Positions 23,923-34,810 of a DNA stretch of 64,000 nucleotides are shown piece by piece; within the stretch, counting starts at the first letter, position 1, and every line of letters starts with the position of its first letter. The stretch comes from Elysia crispata. Lineage: Eukaryota; Mollusca; Gastropoda; Plakobranchidae. Location of the stretch: NCBI GenBank assembly GCA_033675545.1, contig JAWDGP010005686.1:414001-478000 (forward strand). Direction: 5' to 3'. The translations under genes and the position numbers were made by a program. Below the pieces are notes generated by a model that had not been told where the DNA came from, made no database searches, and was given only the letters and a program-made list of their open reading frames with translations.

Positions 23923-26454
23923 AAGAAGAAGAAGAAGAAGAAGAAGAAGAAGAAGAAGAAGAAGAAGAAGAAAAAGAAGAAGAAGAAGAAGAAGAATTTT
24001 TATTTATTTAAGTGAACACTTTCCCTTCAAAAAGCTCACATTGCCTTACATAGAATTGATAATTAAACATATATAAAAATAGTGCATAAAGACCATCAAG
24101 ATCACAAGGCTCTGTAACAATAGTGATGGCATAAGTTTAGAGATGCTAAATGTTCAGTATTTAGTGTACATTGTATGAGTTAATTTGCAATAATACACTG
24201 CGAAATCAATTACCTTTACTCTCCTCTAAGAATGCCTTTCTAAAAAGATGAGTTTTTAATGTAGACTTAATGCATTCTACTGTAATAATGTTCACTTCAT
24301 TTGCGAGACTTTCAGAGGTGGGCAATTTGAAATGGGAGGGCCCTCTAGCCAGCCAAATTTTCAACCAATACCTAGGTTGGACCAGGTCTTTTACTCTCTT
24401 AGGACTGAGCCTCCTAAGATGCTTTTGCAGTTCCCTCTACAATGAGTTTTTTGGGCTTTTAAAAAAAAAACACAAAAAAAGTTACCAAGCAATTATTCCA
24501 TTTCTAAAACTTTGGGCACATTAAAATTCATCTTTAGATCTGCTTGTTCCAAAAATCTTTATCTAAATAACTTTTTTTATGTTTTATGGAGAAAGGATAC
24601 AAATTTCATATTTCTGAAAAAATTTTTGAAGATATAAAAGAAGCAGCAAACATAAAAACTGAATCAATATCAAAAAATTCTTCAGATCCTTCTGCCTCCA
24701 AACAATCAAACAAACTATCCATTTGAGGTCAAAATCCTGCTAAATCTATCTCACAGAGTTCACTAACTTAATCAGGGATGACTTTATGTTCTGCAACATG
24801 CTCTAGATTTTTCGTTAAGTAAACAGTTAGGCAACAACAAAAATGCTATTTGAAATACTGATGAAGACTTGGTTCAGAAACAAAAATATTGATCAAGCGA
24901 GTTGTTTGCCCTTTTACTACATAGGCGTTACACAATGTTTAACCTAGAATATGCAAGGCTGGGTAGCAAGAGAGTTAATAGCTAAACACAATGTTCTAAT
25001 TGGAATGTACAGCCTGACAAAGTCTGGGATATTTGGCAAAGCCAAACACTTGCTGGCACTGATCTATGATATTTTATACTGTACCCTAGTCTTTATGGTC
25101 AGTCAGGGAAAGTCTTTGAGGATAGGTAAGATTGGTTCTTTTCTTGAAACTTTTCTGACTTGTCTGGGAGTTTAAAAAAGATATGGATTTCACAAGATTA
25201 GCAAACTATTTTTATATTTAAACACAGCAGTTTGTCCCATTAATATCAGATTTTACTAGTAAACCAACTTCAAGGCCTCCAACTTCTTTACTTTGTTCAT
25301 CAATTATGATTTTTTTCGACCATTTAGTCACACAGATGAACCTTTATGTTGGGAAGTTTATCGCAGTAAATGCCAAGCCTGCCTCAAGAGTAAATCAATG
25401 AGAAGCAATGATTCAACAGATGTCCCTCCTAAGCATCATGATGTTAATGAGCATCCCTCTTGCACACCAGTTTTTCATGCAGTGATATCCTAGAATGTAA
25501 TCCTCCAAATATAGCATCTTTCATGAAAGAGAGAAACTGCTGTCAATATGACCATAAGTTTAATCTATGATGGAATTTTTGTTGTGTGGACCCTTCTACT
25601 AAAGGCGGGCAGAATCGATTCTGAGAATCGGATGCGCCGAAGAGGGGGTATAGTGTTAAAACACAAGTTCCTATGTACACTTAATTGGTGCCAACTAGAT
25701 CTACCCTTAGGTCTTTCAAACACACTAGGGCCTACACTAAACTTCATACTGTTTCTATTTTCTTTCTTATTTGTCTCAATTACTGTGTCTGTTATTCTCC
25801 CTACTCTCACAAACTTTGTGTCTGGTCATTGAGAAATCTAGATCTAGATCTAGGTGTTTGGAATTAAAATGGCAAAAATGATCAGTAAAGAAAGCGTTGA
25901 TTGGTTGTTCCTGTATCTTTTCGACGTTTCAGGGATATGCAATCAACATAAATGTTTTTTTCAAGATTAGCATTCCTTTTAAGAGTCAGAATTAGGAGCG
26001 GCGATTCTAAACCCCAGTGCCCAAACTACACTCTTTACTACCTATCTTTATCTATCTATAGAGAGCCTGCTTACATTTCCTTGCACTCTATTTTATTCAG
26101 GAGGTCAGACCTCAATAATCAAAATCTAGATCTTTAAATGTAGAGCAAGATTCTAGATCTAGATCTAGAGTCTAGATCTAGTATTTTCGCCGTTTAAATT
26201 TTTCTTTAAATCCTAGATGCAGTTATGTGTATGTTGGATCTACATCTAGATGGATATATACTTTACCCAAGCCAAGGGTGCCTTAAAGCAATGGAAATTA
26301 GAACTCGCACCTTCTCAATTATGTTGTTCACAGCAGAAGGGGTAGCTTGACCATCGCTAGTTTCAGCATCAACATCTCCACTGGCAGTGGCACTTGGCCT
26401 AGACATGGGAGTTGGCCTTAGGGAGGCGAATCGTTTCGATTTGCTTTTACCCAT
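7862..26454 (-). CDS. HEATR3: HEATR3, HEAT-repeat ribosomal protein import adaptor (Syo1 family)
   Basis: Sixteen exons join in consistent phase into 629 residues: 26454-26311, 23611-23439, 22980-22893, 22394-22300, 22018-21909, 21429-21286, 20870-20734, 19792-19690, 17171-17071, 16419-16357, 16052-15970, 15565-15429, 15067-14982, 13470-13321, 11398-11225 and 7963-7862. Human HEATR3 is 680 residues. The start MGKSKSKRF matches the conserved basic MGKS(K/R)xKRF opening. Recognisable blocks follow in order: ERACGCKILASIV, LRNMSVYGQEDVCDVMVTQD, a QGMSLELLANLCC block, an acidic loop EWEDADEEAWEESSDD (about 332-350), LRQRALLCLGNLV, a LLEVVSTNLDLVIVAEALDSLFDVF block, and a basic C-terminus. Family members escort uL18/uL5 and 5S RNP parts into the nucleus with an importin, and loss of human HEATR3 impairs ribosome production. 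Two donors are weak, GTTATT after exon 12 and GTTTAA after exon 15. Their use is supported because the protein continues in frame with the conserved family sequence. Confidence 0.93.
7964..11224 (-). other. HEATR3 intron 15
   Basis: A 3.3-kb intron holding the 434-bp TIR element at 10048-10481. It also holds several CCTTGCATTCAA(C/T)(A/G)AAC-like words near 9790, 9870 and 10765 that look like older DNA-transposon debris. AGATCT dodecamers lie near 8790 and 8890. Confidence 0.7.
10048..10481. mobile_element. Tigger/pogo-like miniature element with TIRs and TA duplication
   Basis: The left end TAGTCGAGTCC and the reverse complement of the right end, CAGTCAAGTCC, agree. Both are followed at different distances by ATTTAGAAGTC(A/G)TT. 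TA flanks each end (10046-10047 and 10482-10483). TTCGAATTATC-like words inside are typical of pogo/Tigger termini. At 434 bp there is no transposase, so it would be non-autonomous. Confidence 0.65.
11225..11398 (-). CDS. HEATR3: HEATR3 coding exon 15
   Basis: Residues 539-596, with AEALDSLFDVF, the most conserved block. Reading past the donor meets V then a stop at once (GTT TAA), so retention of this intron would drop the last 33 residues. Confidence 0.93.
11399..13320 (-). other. HEATR3 intron 14
   Basis: A 1.9-kb intron. Its only notable feature is the near-identical 57-bp tandem array at 12599-12884. Confidence 0.7.
12599..12884. repeat. 57-bp minisatellite, five near-identical copies
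   Basis: The unit starts TTTATAGTAACAACTTTTGG and continues through GGTACATTGTCACCGAG and GATTGCTTGATGCAGAGA. Five copies differ at about one base (GTA versus GCA in copy two). Because 57 is divisible by 3, both strands stay open, giving a 19-residue periodic reading on each. This is a by-product of the period, not a gene. Confidence 0.97.
13321..13470 (-). CDS. HEATR3: HEATR3 coding exon 14
   Basis: Residues 489-538. SKNREIQINVIRILSTIACV matches the human [20 protein letters not shown] helix pair. Donor GTGAAA. Confidence 0.9.
13471..14981 (-). other. HEATR3 intron 13
   Basis: 1.5 kb of AT-rich intron. No gene, array or transposon end was recognised. Confidence 0.6.
14982..15067 (-). CDS. 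HEATR3: HEATR3 coding exon 13
   Basis: Residues 460-488, EDMKWAVTCAMRAVIQRL. Acceptor CTCTTCAG, donor GTAGGT. Confidence 0.88.
15429..15565 (-). CDS. HEATR3: HEATR3 coding exon 12
   Basis: Residues 414-459. LSQLRQRALLCLGNLV aligns with the human IQCRALFCLQSLV block. The donor GTTATT is weak. Confidence 0.9.
15811..15836. repeat. (TA)n tract
   Basis: Thirteen TA units in HEATR3 intron 11. Confidence 0.9.
15970..16052 (-). CDS. HEATR3: HEATR3 coding exon 11
   Basis: Residues 387-413 plus two bases. The phase requires the acceptor CATAG at 16053; two more downstream AGs give stops. Donor GTGAGA. Confidence 0.8.
16357..16419 (-). CDS. HEATR3: HEATR3 coding exon 10
   Basis: Residues 366-386, NLCLSSELNSAFLEQNILSK, matching LCLSHEVHTALTNYLIPKK. 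Acceptor TTCCAG, donor GTAAGT. Confidence 0.88.
17071..17171 (-). CDS. HEATR3: HEATR3 coding exon 9 (acidic loop)
   Basis: Residues 332-365, strongly acidic with GEWEDADEEAWEESSDD. It corresponds to the DDEWEELSSSDESD loop of human HEATR3; an acidic loop is also known in fungal Syo1. Confidence 0.9.
17172..19689 (-). other. HEATR3 intron 8
   Basis: A 2.5-kb intron, most of which is the TIR-bounded element at 17228-18961. Confidence 0.75.
17228..18961. mobile_element. 1.73-kb DNA transposon with CAGTG TIRs and TA target duplication
   Basis: The left end is CAGTGGAATCCGCTTAAAGT then CAAC. The right end, reverse-complemented, is CAGTGAAATCCGTTTGAAGT then CAAC. They match at about 21 of 24 positions. 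TA lies directly outside both ends (17226-17227, 18962-18963), as expected for Tc1/mariner/pogo-class insertion. GTTGACTT words recur inside at about 17271, 17931, 18844 and 18938 and could be subterminal protein-binding repeats. An internal inverted pair, CTCAACCCCAC near 17944 and its complement near 18810, hints at nested structure. No intact transposase reading is present. Confidence 0.8.
19690..19792 (-). CDS. HEATR3: HEATR3 coding exon 8
   Basis: Residues 298-331. KLLSAQGMSLELLANLCCSD matches the human [20 protein letters not shown] block. Confidence 0.9.
19793..20733 (-). other. HEATR3 intron 7
   Basis: 0.94 kb of AT-rich intron with no recognised element. Plus-strand open readings around 20000-20350 show no family motif. 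Confidence 0.55.
20734..20870 (-). CDS. HEATR3: HEATR3 coding exon 7
   Basis: Residues 252-297. ILLNLPSVDLSQHYKSIVQ corresponds to the human IWNLKDIIPCKSQAEIINA region. Donor GTAAGG. Confidence 0.88.
21286..21429 (-). CDS. HEATR3: HEATR3 coding exon 6
   Basis: Residues 204-251. RCLHVVSENN aligns with YCLQTVTEDN, and LFRTLTTG with LLKTLVAG. Phase 1 at both ends. Confidence 0.88.
21909..22018 (-). CDS. HEATR3: HEATR3 coding exon 5
   Basis: Residues 167-203. ESSGTAVGWFNKENVLAILL matches the human CSSRAVSIFNKEGCLEIVL segment. Acceptor TTGACAG, donor GTAAGA. Confidence 0.9.
22300..22394 (-). CDS. HEATR3: HEATR3 coding exon 4
   Basis: Residues 136-166 plus two bases. DVLVEAVELLANL leads into an LC (human LWNIC) motif split across the junction. 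Donor GTGAGT. Confidence 0.88.
22893..22980 (-). CDS. HEATR3: HEATR3 coding exon 3
   Basis: Residues 106-135. CDVMVTQDVLTPLIAVINE aligns with the human CDDMVTKDIMTPLVALLKE block. Acceptor TTCTCAG, donor GTTTGT. Confidence 0.92.
23439..23611 (-). CDS. HEATR3: HEATR3 coding exon 2
   Basis: Residues 49-105 plus two bases of an Arg codon; donor GTAAGT. First ARM/HEAT helices, including DVRKSALGALR. Confidence 0.9.
23612..26310 (-). other. HEATR3 intron 1
   Basis: A 2.7-kb intron with a large AAT-AAG triplet tract. Downstream (about 23997-24540) is a possible interspersed element: a TTTATTTATTTAAG start and a GAGTTTTTAATGTAGACTTA segment look repeat-like but were not assigned to a family. AGATCT dodecamers lie near 25840 and 26155. 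Confidence 0.6.
23869..23996. repeat. (AAT)n-(AAG)n triplet tract
   Basis: About eight AAT triplets run into about 35 AAG triplets with one AAA. It produces the poly-arginine reading, which is spurious. Confidence 0.97.
26311..26454 (-). CDS. HEATR3: HEATR3 coding exon 1
   Basis: Residues 1-48 from ATG at 26454, phase 0 end, donor GTGCGAG. It has a basic N-terminus, then a serine/threonine-rich low-complexity stretch. Confidence 0.9.
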
Positions 26455-27389
26455 AGATATAGATCAAGATGTAGATATAGACTGATAGGACTGAATGGTC
26501 TTTTTATAATCTTCCAACGTTCATGTAAAAATAAATCTAGAATCTTGATTTTAACTTTAGTAGATCTAGACTCGATTTACTAGATCTAGTCATAAATTCA
26601 GTCCCAAGAGCCGGAATTAGGTAGTGATTCCAGATGTAAACAAACCACATTACAAGCACATGTGAACATTGAATTATCGATTACAATGAACGAACTATTC
26701 CATGAACCAATGAAATACTAACAAATCTTGGAGTGTACATTACGTTACTTCAGTGTGTCAACGTAGGGCAGCCTCGCAGACTATTATTAGATTAGAAGAT
26801 TGTTCCGATCCGCCCTTGACACTTTTTTTTTATCCTACGTTCACTGCATCAGTTTGATTTAAAATTTTTTTTCATGATCCCTGCTTTCAATTTTTGGTTG
26901 GACCAAGTGTAAAAAAGACCTAATTAGACTACTTGCTCCAATTTTCCTTGTAAAATCCACCCCCCCCCCCTTTTTTCTCACTAAAAAAGAGAAAAATTAG
27001 AAGCTAATAGCTTTTTCTATCTTCTTTGTCGTTTGAAGTGTAAATTTCATGACTTAATTAAAATTTTTTAACGCCAATGATAACTAGATATTTTAATAAT
27101 ATAAATAGCAACAATAATAGCAGAAGTAAAAGTTGTTGCAAAACACATTAAAGAGGAAAAGCAAATCAAAATGAGGTATAGTGCGGCCCTAAAATTTATA
27201 AAAGCACTACACAGAATGTGAGCTTCGTCTTTACGCCGCCATCAGACCAAAAACAAGAACACGAAACAACAGACAGGGGTTCAAAGTCAGCTGATTAAAA
27301 AAATATATAATACAAATTAGTTAGTAAAAAATTAAGTCGGCCTACATAAAGAAAATAACAGAAAGAACAGTATAGAGACAGAGAGTATA

Positions 27390-27391
<2 letters not shown>

Positions 27392-27469
<78 letters not shown>
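27392..27469. repeat. (GA)n tract
   Basis: About 39 uninterrupted GA units; the poly-SL readings from it are artefacts. Confidence 0.97.
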
Positions 27470-27470
<1 letters not shown>

Positions 27471-29187
27471 TCGAAGACAGAAAGAGAAAGGCAAAGTTCG
27501 ACAAATATAGAGAGAGGTAGATAAAAAAGAAACAAGACTGGGTTAATTTTGGTAATGCAAGTTACATCCTAAAAAAAAGCATATTTGACCAAGACCTCTG
27601 TCAAAAACATTTTAGTATCTCAAATATTAGATACTTCTTAGCATACAAATTTAATAAGCTCATGAAAGTTTTCACTATGTTGAAAAACAGACTAGGTTTT
27701 TCAGAGACACTCCCCCTCCCCTGAAAAAAAAAAGCAAGAAAAAAGAAAAAAAAATCAAACGAATTCAAGAGAACATAATTAGCTCTTTCCCTTTTTTAAG
27801 CTTATATGCGATATGTAAATAGTGAAATAAAATAATCGGCAATTTGATTTTCTTCGTATGTGTTATACATTCGCAAATTTTATATTTAAAAAAAAATACA
27901 ATTAAAAAAAAAATACTCTTGTTGATACTTGATCTCCAGTTAAAAAAACAATAATATGTTATTTTCTGCTTCCATACTTTAACTATGTCACATTTTTAAA
28001 TGTCACTATATATGAAAATGAAAAAAAAAATATGTATAAATATGTGTAACCTTTTCATAGAGGCTTACGTTTTTATTCAGATCGTCGTTCTAAAAAAAAT
28101 GTAAATGGAGTAAAATGGGTTAGAAAATAAGCTGCTCTAATCCTTTGTAATTGTCACGATGGTACGGTATGGTTAAGATAAAGAGACGTTAGTCCACTGT
28201 AAAATCAGTGCTTTCTTTATTACACACACAAAAAAATATTCCAATTAATGTAGGTCACATCACCATAGGATATAGATATAGTTCAGTCCATCGTGTTCTC
28301 AGATTTTACAGTTAATAATTTCGCACAGTAAACCATATATTTCTGGAATTAAGCACAGTAGTATAATGGGTAACAGTTCGTGTCTCCAGGACTCGTGATT
28401 TGTATTGCAATATAGGATTAATATTGGTGTATTTTAGTTTAGAAGAAATCATAGATTTTTCAGTAATGACTTAGAATATAATAATCACAGCTTTCCACTT
28501 TCGTTAAGCAAAATTAGAATTGAGATGCACTTTACATTGCTGTAGAAAATCTAGTGTCAATGATTTCTTAGATCTCTCGACTGGAAGATAACTTAGAGAG
28601 AGATTGATGCTATCTCTCATAGAAGGGAAATATTCCGAACTGTGTAAAGCTATTAAAGAGCTAGTACTGTGACAAGTCTCCTCTGTCTCTAAATCTGACT
28701 GTCTTTCTCGAGAGCTATAGGTCCACTGACGAAGTTTTCCGTCTCTACTTTTCAAGAGGACTATTGAGTACCTTCTCACTCCGCTTAGCTCGTATATGAT
28801 TGTTTGCTATCTTCACAACAAACAAACAACGAAACAGTGATCAGTCGTAATATGACTTCGGATTAGGATTCAAATAAGTATCTAGTCCCCAGATTATGTG
28901 ATTAAAATACAATCTATAAGAGCGTTATGTATAGATGATTTATTACATGAGCCGACCATGACAGTAATCAACCAAGCTTACTTATCTTTTGTGATCTAGA
29001 ATTGGGGACGTCAGAAGGACTGAACTAAAAGAGAGCGAGAAGGAATCGGAAGAAATTACTAACACTGCAAAGATATTATTTGCATAATACAAGATGCATC
29101 CATTTTGCATCAAACCTATTTCAAACTTAAGTGTTGATGCGATAAAGGAGAAATTAAAAAAAAAAAAGCTAGATCACTAAAGGCTTA

Positions 29188-29263
<76 letters not shown>

Positions 29264-29278
29264 GTAATAATAATAATT
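29188..29278. repeat. (AAT)n tract
   Basis: About 30 AAT triplets with one AGT interruption. Confidence 0.97.
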
Positions 29279-29800
29279 ATAATGATAGAACTAAAGCAGT
29301 CTTAAAATAAATTTCAGAGAGGGTGACGACTTACTACTCCACTGTTATCTGTAAATAAATGAGCTAATTATGCACCTTTTTGTGCAGCCACCACGAAAAA
29401 GGCAATGAAATTATGCATAATTTAGTTTTTTTCCAGTTTCACCACTTTCTTTTCAATTAACTTTTCCTTGAACAATAAACGATATCCCTAATAAATTTCA
29501 GCGAGGGTGAACGACTTGCAAACACAGCACAGCCTGGACCTAAGCTTAATAGTTATTAGAAATTATTGTTTAGAGTCGGAAAATAATAAATTCTATATCT
29601 TACTTTTGATCAATTAATATGTAGGTTAAATATAGACATAATAAAGGCATGATCAGGTAAAATTTTTATTAAAAAAAAAAAAAAAACAACCCCTAAACAA
29701 ACCAGTGTAACACAAGAAAGGCGTCTGTGACGCTCCATGACCACAGTGCAATATTGAGGTGTAATCACATGCCGGCTAAGATTTATTGATTGTCGTTGGT

Positions 29801-29805
<5 letters not shown>

Positions 29806-29867
<62 letters not shown>

Positions 29868-30236
29868 CTCTCTCTCTGTGTCTATCTATCTCTCTTTTTC
29901 TCTCCGTCTTCTTCCCTCTCTGTCTCTCCCTCTCTATAGCTGCTCTATCTCTCTCCCCTTCTCTTCCTTCTTTCTTTCTTTCTTTCTCTTCTCTCTCCTC
30001 TCTCTTCAACAATCTCTTTTTCTCTCTCTTTCTTTTCCTCTATCTCTCTACTCTCTGCCCCCTCTCTCTTTTTCTCTCTTTTCTGTCTCCTCTCTCTTTT
30101 TCCCTTTTTGTTTTCCTCTCCCTTTCTTTTTCTCCTCTCTGTCGCTTTCTCCCATTCTCTCTTTTTCTATTTCTTCTTCTGTCTCTTACTCTCTCCTCTC
30201 TCTCTCTTTCTTCCTTTCTCTCTCTCCCCCTCTTAA

Positions 30237-30278
<42 letters not shown>

Positions 30279-30390
30279 CCTATTTTTCTCTTCTCTGTCT
30301 TTCTATGCCTTCCTCTCTCATCTTTCTATACTCACTTTCTGCCCCTCTCTCTTCTCTCTGCCCCCCCCCCCTCTCTCCTTTATCTGTTCA
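29806..30390. repeat. Long CT-rich polypyrimidine tract
   Basis: About 585 bases, almost all C or T. It begins (CT)n and (TCTA)n, continues as an irregular TCTCT mosaic and ends in a run of about ten C. Serine/leucine-rich readings of 184-205 residues here are compositional. Confidence 0.95.
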
Positions 30391-31098
30391 GGCGTATCTC
30401 TGACTCAAGTGAAAAATGACTTTGGATATTAATGTATAAAATGCCATAAATTTCAATTTAAAGACCTGTGATATTGTCCGCTTCTTTAAAATTTCATCAG
30501 TACCTCGAGGCTTTTGCAAAACAATATAACTATATAAGGACACTAAATTTGGGGGTGGGGGGGGGGGTGAGGATTGAGGGAGAGACAGGCACAGAAAGAC
30601 ATGCACCGGATCTCATACACAATGGGAATATTGTGGTTAGACTAAGGCCAAATTAACTGGTTGTTAAGGCTGAATGGGGAAGTTCCAATCTCTTCTTTCT
30701 GTGTCTCCGGCACTTTGAAAATTAAAAGTACAATCTGCTGTGTAACCAAACGAGAAAATGACTTGGAAAAAAAATTCTCTTGCCTTTTAGTGAGCAATAG
30801 ACATAGATCTAGGCTAGAACGTCACATCTGGGAGTCCTGCAAAGAAATATATAGAAATTTAGATCTAGACAGGGTTTTGAGTGCAATATTTATTTAGTAT
30901 GCACATTCGACGTTGCAAGTGCAAAATACAAGCAAAATTCTGCTTCTGTTGTCCGTTTTTTAGTGAATAAATTAATAAACGATAGACGAGGTCTATGTAT
31001 CCCTTTTATCTTTGGTCTAAGAGTGCCAGTTGATCAAGGCGCGTAACTTTGACTGATAGGAACATCATCTATTAAACAGTTACTTTCTGATTCATGGT

Positions 31099-31233
31099 TT
31101 CTTCTTCTTCTTCTTCTTCTTCTTCTTCTTCTTCTTCTTCTTCTTCTTCTTCTTCTTCTTCTTCTTCTTCTTCTTCTTCTTCTTCTTCTCCTTCTTCTTC
31201 TTCTTCTTCTTCTTCTTCTTCTTCTCCTTCTTT
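31099..31233. repeat. (TTC)n tract
   Basis: About 45 TTC triplets with two TCC interruptions. Homopurine on the minus strand. Confidence 0.97.
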
Positions 31234-33611
31234 TTCAACAGACAATGCGATAATATTATCCAATTACAGAAATCTCCATCAGTCATCAATCATAGTGATT
31301 CAATGATTCAATGCTGGCTTTCATTTAGGCCATTTGTCAGTACAAACCTGCGCAAGCCAGCTTGGGTAGCAGCTTCTTGAGCGGGTAAACCTGCTAAAGA
31401 TTGCCTGCGTCACTCTAACCGTGGCTTAAGCTATAAAGTTATGGGCATGTAAATACGCGAAACTATTCTTAGATCTTATACTGCCTTGCAGATTTTGATG
31501 CGTTAAAATCGTTTATCTTTATTGTAGCTAGGGTCTAAGTGAGCGGATTGAAAGTTATTTCCACCCAATGTTTCTTACTATTTGCTTCGAAATCATTCAC
31601 CACAGGCCTAATTATTATTCTAACCTGTATGGTGGTCCATCCAATTGGCAACCCAACCTTAACGAGCAAAGGGCAATAACTGGTAGAAAGTATAGCGTTA
31701 TAACCTTGCCAGAAGAAGAAAAAAAAACGTGCCATGTTGAGATTCTTATCTATGTTCCTCTGTTCTGTTGGTCATTCTGACAGGTAGACTGAAAGAACTT
31801 TCAGCGACCTAGTAAAAATAGTCATCTAGCCAAGGAACTTATTTTTGATCATTTTTCGGAAAGTCTGACGGTATTATTTTACGTAGCGTTGTGGTCTTTT
31901 GCGTAATGGTAACAATGGGAAAGCAGGAGTGTAAAATGTTACTTTGGTCGCATAACAAGGTTCTAAGAAATTTAAAGATATCAGGTCACCCCAAAGACAC
32001 TAGAAGGAGGGAATTTAATAAGCCGCCGCTTGTGTATCAAAGATTTCGTTTAGATTAAAGATCTATATTAGATCAAAATCTAAGTATAATCATCTAGATC
32101 TAGACGTCTAGTCCATATTATAAGCTCGACATTTATAAAAGTTGTTGATGTGTATATCCTTTATCTAAGCTTCAAAATGGTTTTTAACTCTAGATCTTGC
32201 CCTTGATACGTAAAATAACACGGAAAAAACCCCATCTTTTTCAAGCGCTCATAGTCAAAACATTCTTAATTGAACAAATATTTTTTTTAAGGATCATATG
32301 TTGTAAGAGTATATTATGAAAAATATCAGACCCCCATACTATTTGGAAGTACTCCACAGACTCATAAATTTATCATTAAGTACTACATGTAATGTTTCTT
32401 TAGCCTAAAATTGCCTATCTCTATCCATCAGGGTTATTGTTTGGGAATGTGTTCAAAATTATTTGTATCCTTCTACTCATTATAGTGTAGCATTATAAAA
32501 AAACTACATAAACACAAAAAATATATGTAAAAAACAAAAAAAAAATGTAAAGAACTCACGCCACTGTCTGCTAATAAGTTCAACTACTCAAGAATGAGAG
32601 TTGTGAATGAATTAAAAACAAATTAATGTAAGAGGTTCTATTTTCTTGTCAATATCTTTGTTAAGTTACTATTTTTGGAATTGGTTCAATTACAAAAAAA
32701 GACAAGCACATTTTCCTGCCCCTTATATTTTTTGCACAATCATACCCTTGAATGAGTTAAAAACAAATTCTTTCTTGTCATTAACTGATACAATTTTCTC
32801 ATAAATGGATTTTGCATTATGATCTAGATCTAGATATTTATAATTTTCATTTTGCTTAATTTAGCCAAATCAGTTTCAAAGAAAACAATTTCCTATAGCA
32901 ATGCTGGGAAAGTTTTTCAGCATATTCTCTTTAAACCTTTGACTACTGTAACATATGTAGATATAAAAGCCACATAGCATCATTCATAGAACTTTTCAAA
33001 AGAAAACAAAATGAAAAATGCAGGTTTCCTGCACTTCTCCAAAAAACTAGATTTAGATCTAGATCTATCAAACTTACACAAATTGACAAAAAAGTTATTC
33101 CTGTTCAATTTTGTAAAAGTTATCTCACAGCTCTAATAAATGCTCAAACATGTTGGCTCTAAAACTAAATAAAAATTTTAAAAGATTAGGAGAACTGTTC
33201 TAGCTTTATTGTCTACACGTTTAAAAAAGCCATGACTTTTTTTAAAATCTGAACCTTTTCATAACTTCTCCGAAAAATATGGTTTGACATGAAAACAATC
33301 TAGTCAAATCGTGTTAAGTGAGAGAAGATCCTAATATTTGTGAGAACAATAAGAAAAACCGAAAATTTATATTAATACTTTCCAAGTTACAAAGAATACG
33401 ACTATGCAAAACTTGATGGATGCCTTTTCTTGAAATGAATTATCTAGATCTACATTTTCCAAGTAACTTACACAAAAATGACAAGTGAGACGTCATGACA
33501 GTATAGTCAATTCCTTGTCTCTTTACTAAGTTATCCAAAAATAAGTTAATGTTATGAAAAGAGAAAAGAAGTCATAGCAAAATAAAAAACTGTCGTTAAA
33601 CAGAACTCACC

Positions 33612-33960
33612 TGTGAAGATAGATTTGAGAGACTTTGAATGCGATGTTATGCAGGGTAAATCTACCGGTCGGACTAACTCTCAAGATCCGTTCTTAGTTT
33701 GACGCAAAAAATGCGAAAGGTCATCGTGTCTCGTGAGATCTTTTTTCGAAAGTAATATCCGACAAGGCGAACAGACGTTCAAAACAACTTTCCTCTTTTT
33801 TAAATAACTTTGAAATCTTAAAATTAGGAAATATCCAGAGAATTTATAATTTAAAAAAACGAGGTTGTTAATATTTTGTCCGCTTTGTTTTTTTCGCATA
33901 ACTTTCGTCACTGTTTTTGCCACGAAAATGCACTTTGGCGATAATAAGACCAGATGCAAC
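33612..33960. promoter_or_regulatory. CpG-enriched patch, possible promoter or non-coding exon
   Basis: CpG dinucleotides are clearly denser here than in the surrounding AT-rich DNA. On the minus strand a strong donor, TTCACAG then GTGAGTT, ends a possible exon at 33612. It lies between the two divergent genes, so it could be a transcription start region or a 5' non-coding exon of HEATR3. No acceptor partner or coding sense was established. Confidence 0.3.
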
Positions 33961-34501
33961 CCCCGACCACTTATTTTTTGGGGCTTTAAGATTATTTTTC
34001 AACCCAACTGAATTCCTTGCCATGGTTTAAAAAAAAAAAGAGCTAGTTTCTTCGACATGTATTAGATTTTGGTAGATTCAAACACCTAGGTGTATTTGAC
34101 GGGAAAATCTTATGTTAAGTTAGGAATTTTTAAAACACCTGTAAGACATAATCAACAATTTTTTTCAGTATAAAAGCATTGGAACCCATGGCTACACTCC
34201 TTGCAATGTCTCAGGAGAGAAAAGTAACCTTTGAAGCCTTCTTAAAATGATTTTGGAGTGCAGTTACCTGGAAGGTTTATTTCATGTTAGATTTTCACGG
34301 TCAATTTTAGTATCGATTTCATAGTTTGGAAGTCTGTTAAATAAAAACCAATTGATCAATCAAAATAAAATTTTGCATGTCTGTTGATTATTTACATTTT
34401 AATAAATGTGCCAAATTATAGATAGAACCGTAGTTTAGACATAACGTTATGGCTCAAGTACTGCTGTGACGTATACAGATATGCCATATTTGGCAATGGG
34501 T

Positions 34502-34504
<3 letters not shown>

Positions 34505-34542
<38 letters not shown>
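34505..34542. repeat. (TA)n tract
   Basis: About 19 TA units, 270 bp upstream of the C18orf63 homologue start codon. Confidence 0.95.
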
Positions 34543-34810
34543 CCTATTATTATTATGCATTATGCTTTTAAAACCATATTTTCCCTTTCTCCAGCTTTAG
34601 AAGTGCATTGAAATTGAGAATTGATCAAGTGACTAGAACTCAATTGAAGATCTAGGGCGTACATCAACATCTAGCTCTAGATCTAGATTTAGTTGCATCA
34701 AGTTATTCATACTTTGCAAACGGTCCATTTAGAGTGTATTCAGCAGAAGAGAAAAATAACAAAAAATTGGTTTTAACTGTGTGTCTATTATACTCTATTT
34801 GAATAAAATC

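Larger units (their letters stand above)
26455..34810. other. Intergenic region between divergent HEATR3 and C18orf63 homologue
   Basis: 8.4 kb between two start codons, so promoters of both genes should lie here. Contents: GA, AAT, CT and TTC tracts, a C-run/G-run pair at 30.36-30.57 kb, scattered AGATCT dodecamers, a CpG-richer patch at 33.62-33.96 kb and a TA tract. Two similar words, TTTCAG(A/C)GAGGGTGA(A)CGACTT, lie about 180 bp apart at 29.31 and 29.50 kb. No coding gene is recognised. Confidence 0.6.

Noticed and set aside
29786..30432. Open readings of 184 and 205 residues, serine/leucine-rich
   Set aside because: They are the translation of a CT-rich polypyrimidine tract, with no family motif or splice context.
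31094..31306. Poly-serine, poly-glutamate and poly-lysine readings
   Set aside because: All three frames of the TTC/GAA tract; no gene.
33681..33959. 92-residue minus-strand open reading
   Set aside because: No recognisable domain, and it lies in a CpG-rich patch better explained as regulatory or non-coding exon.
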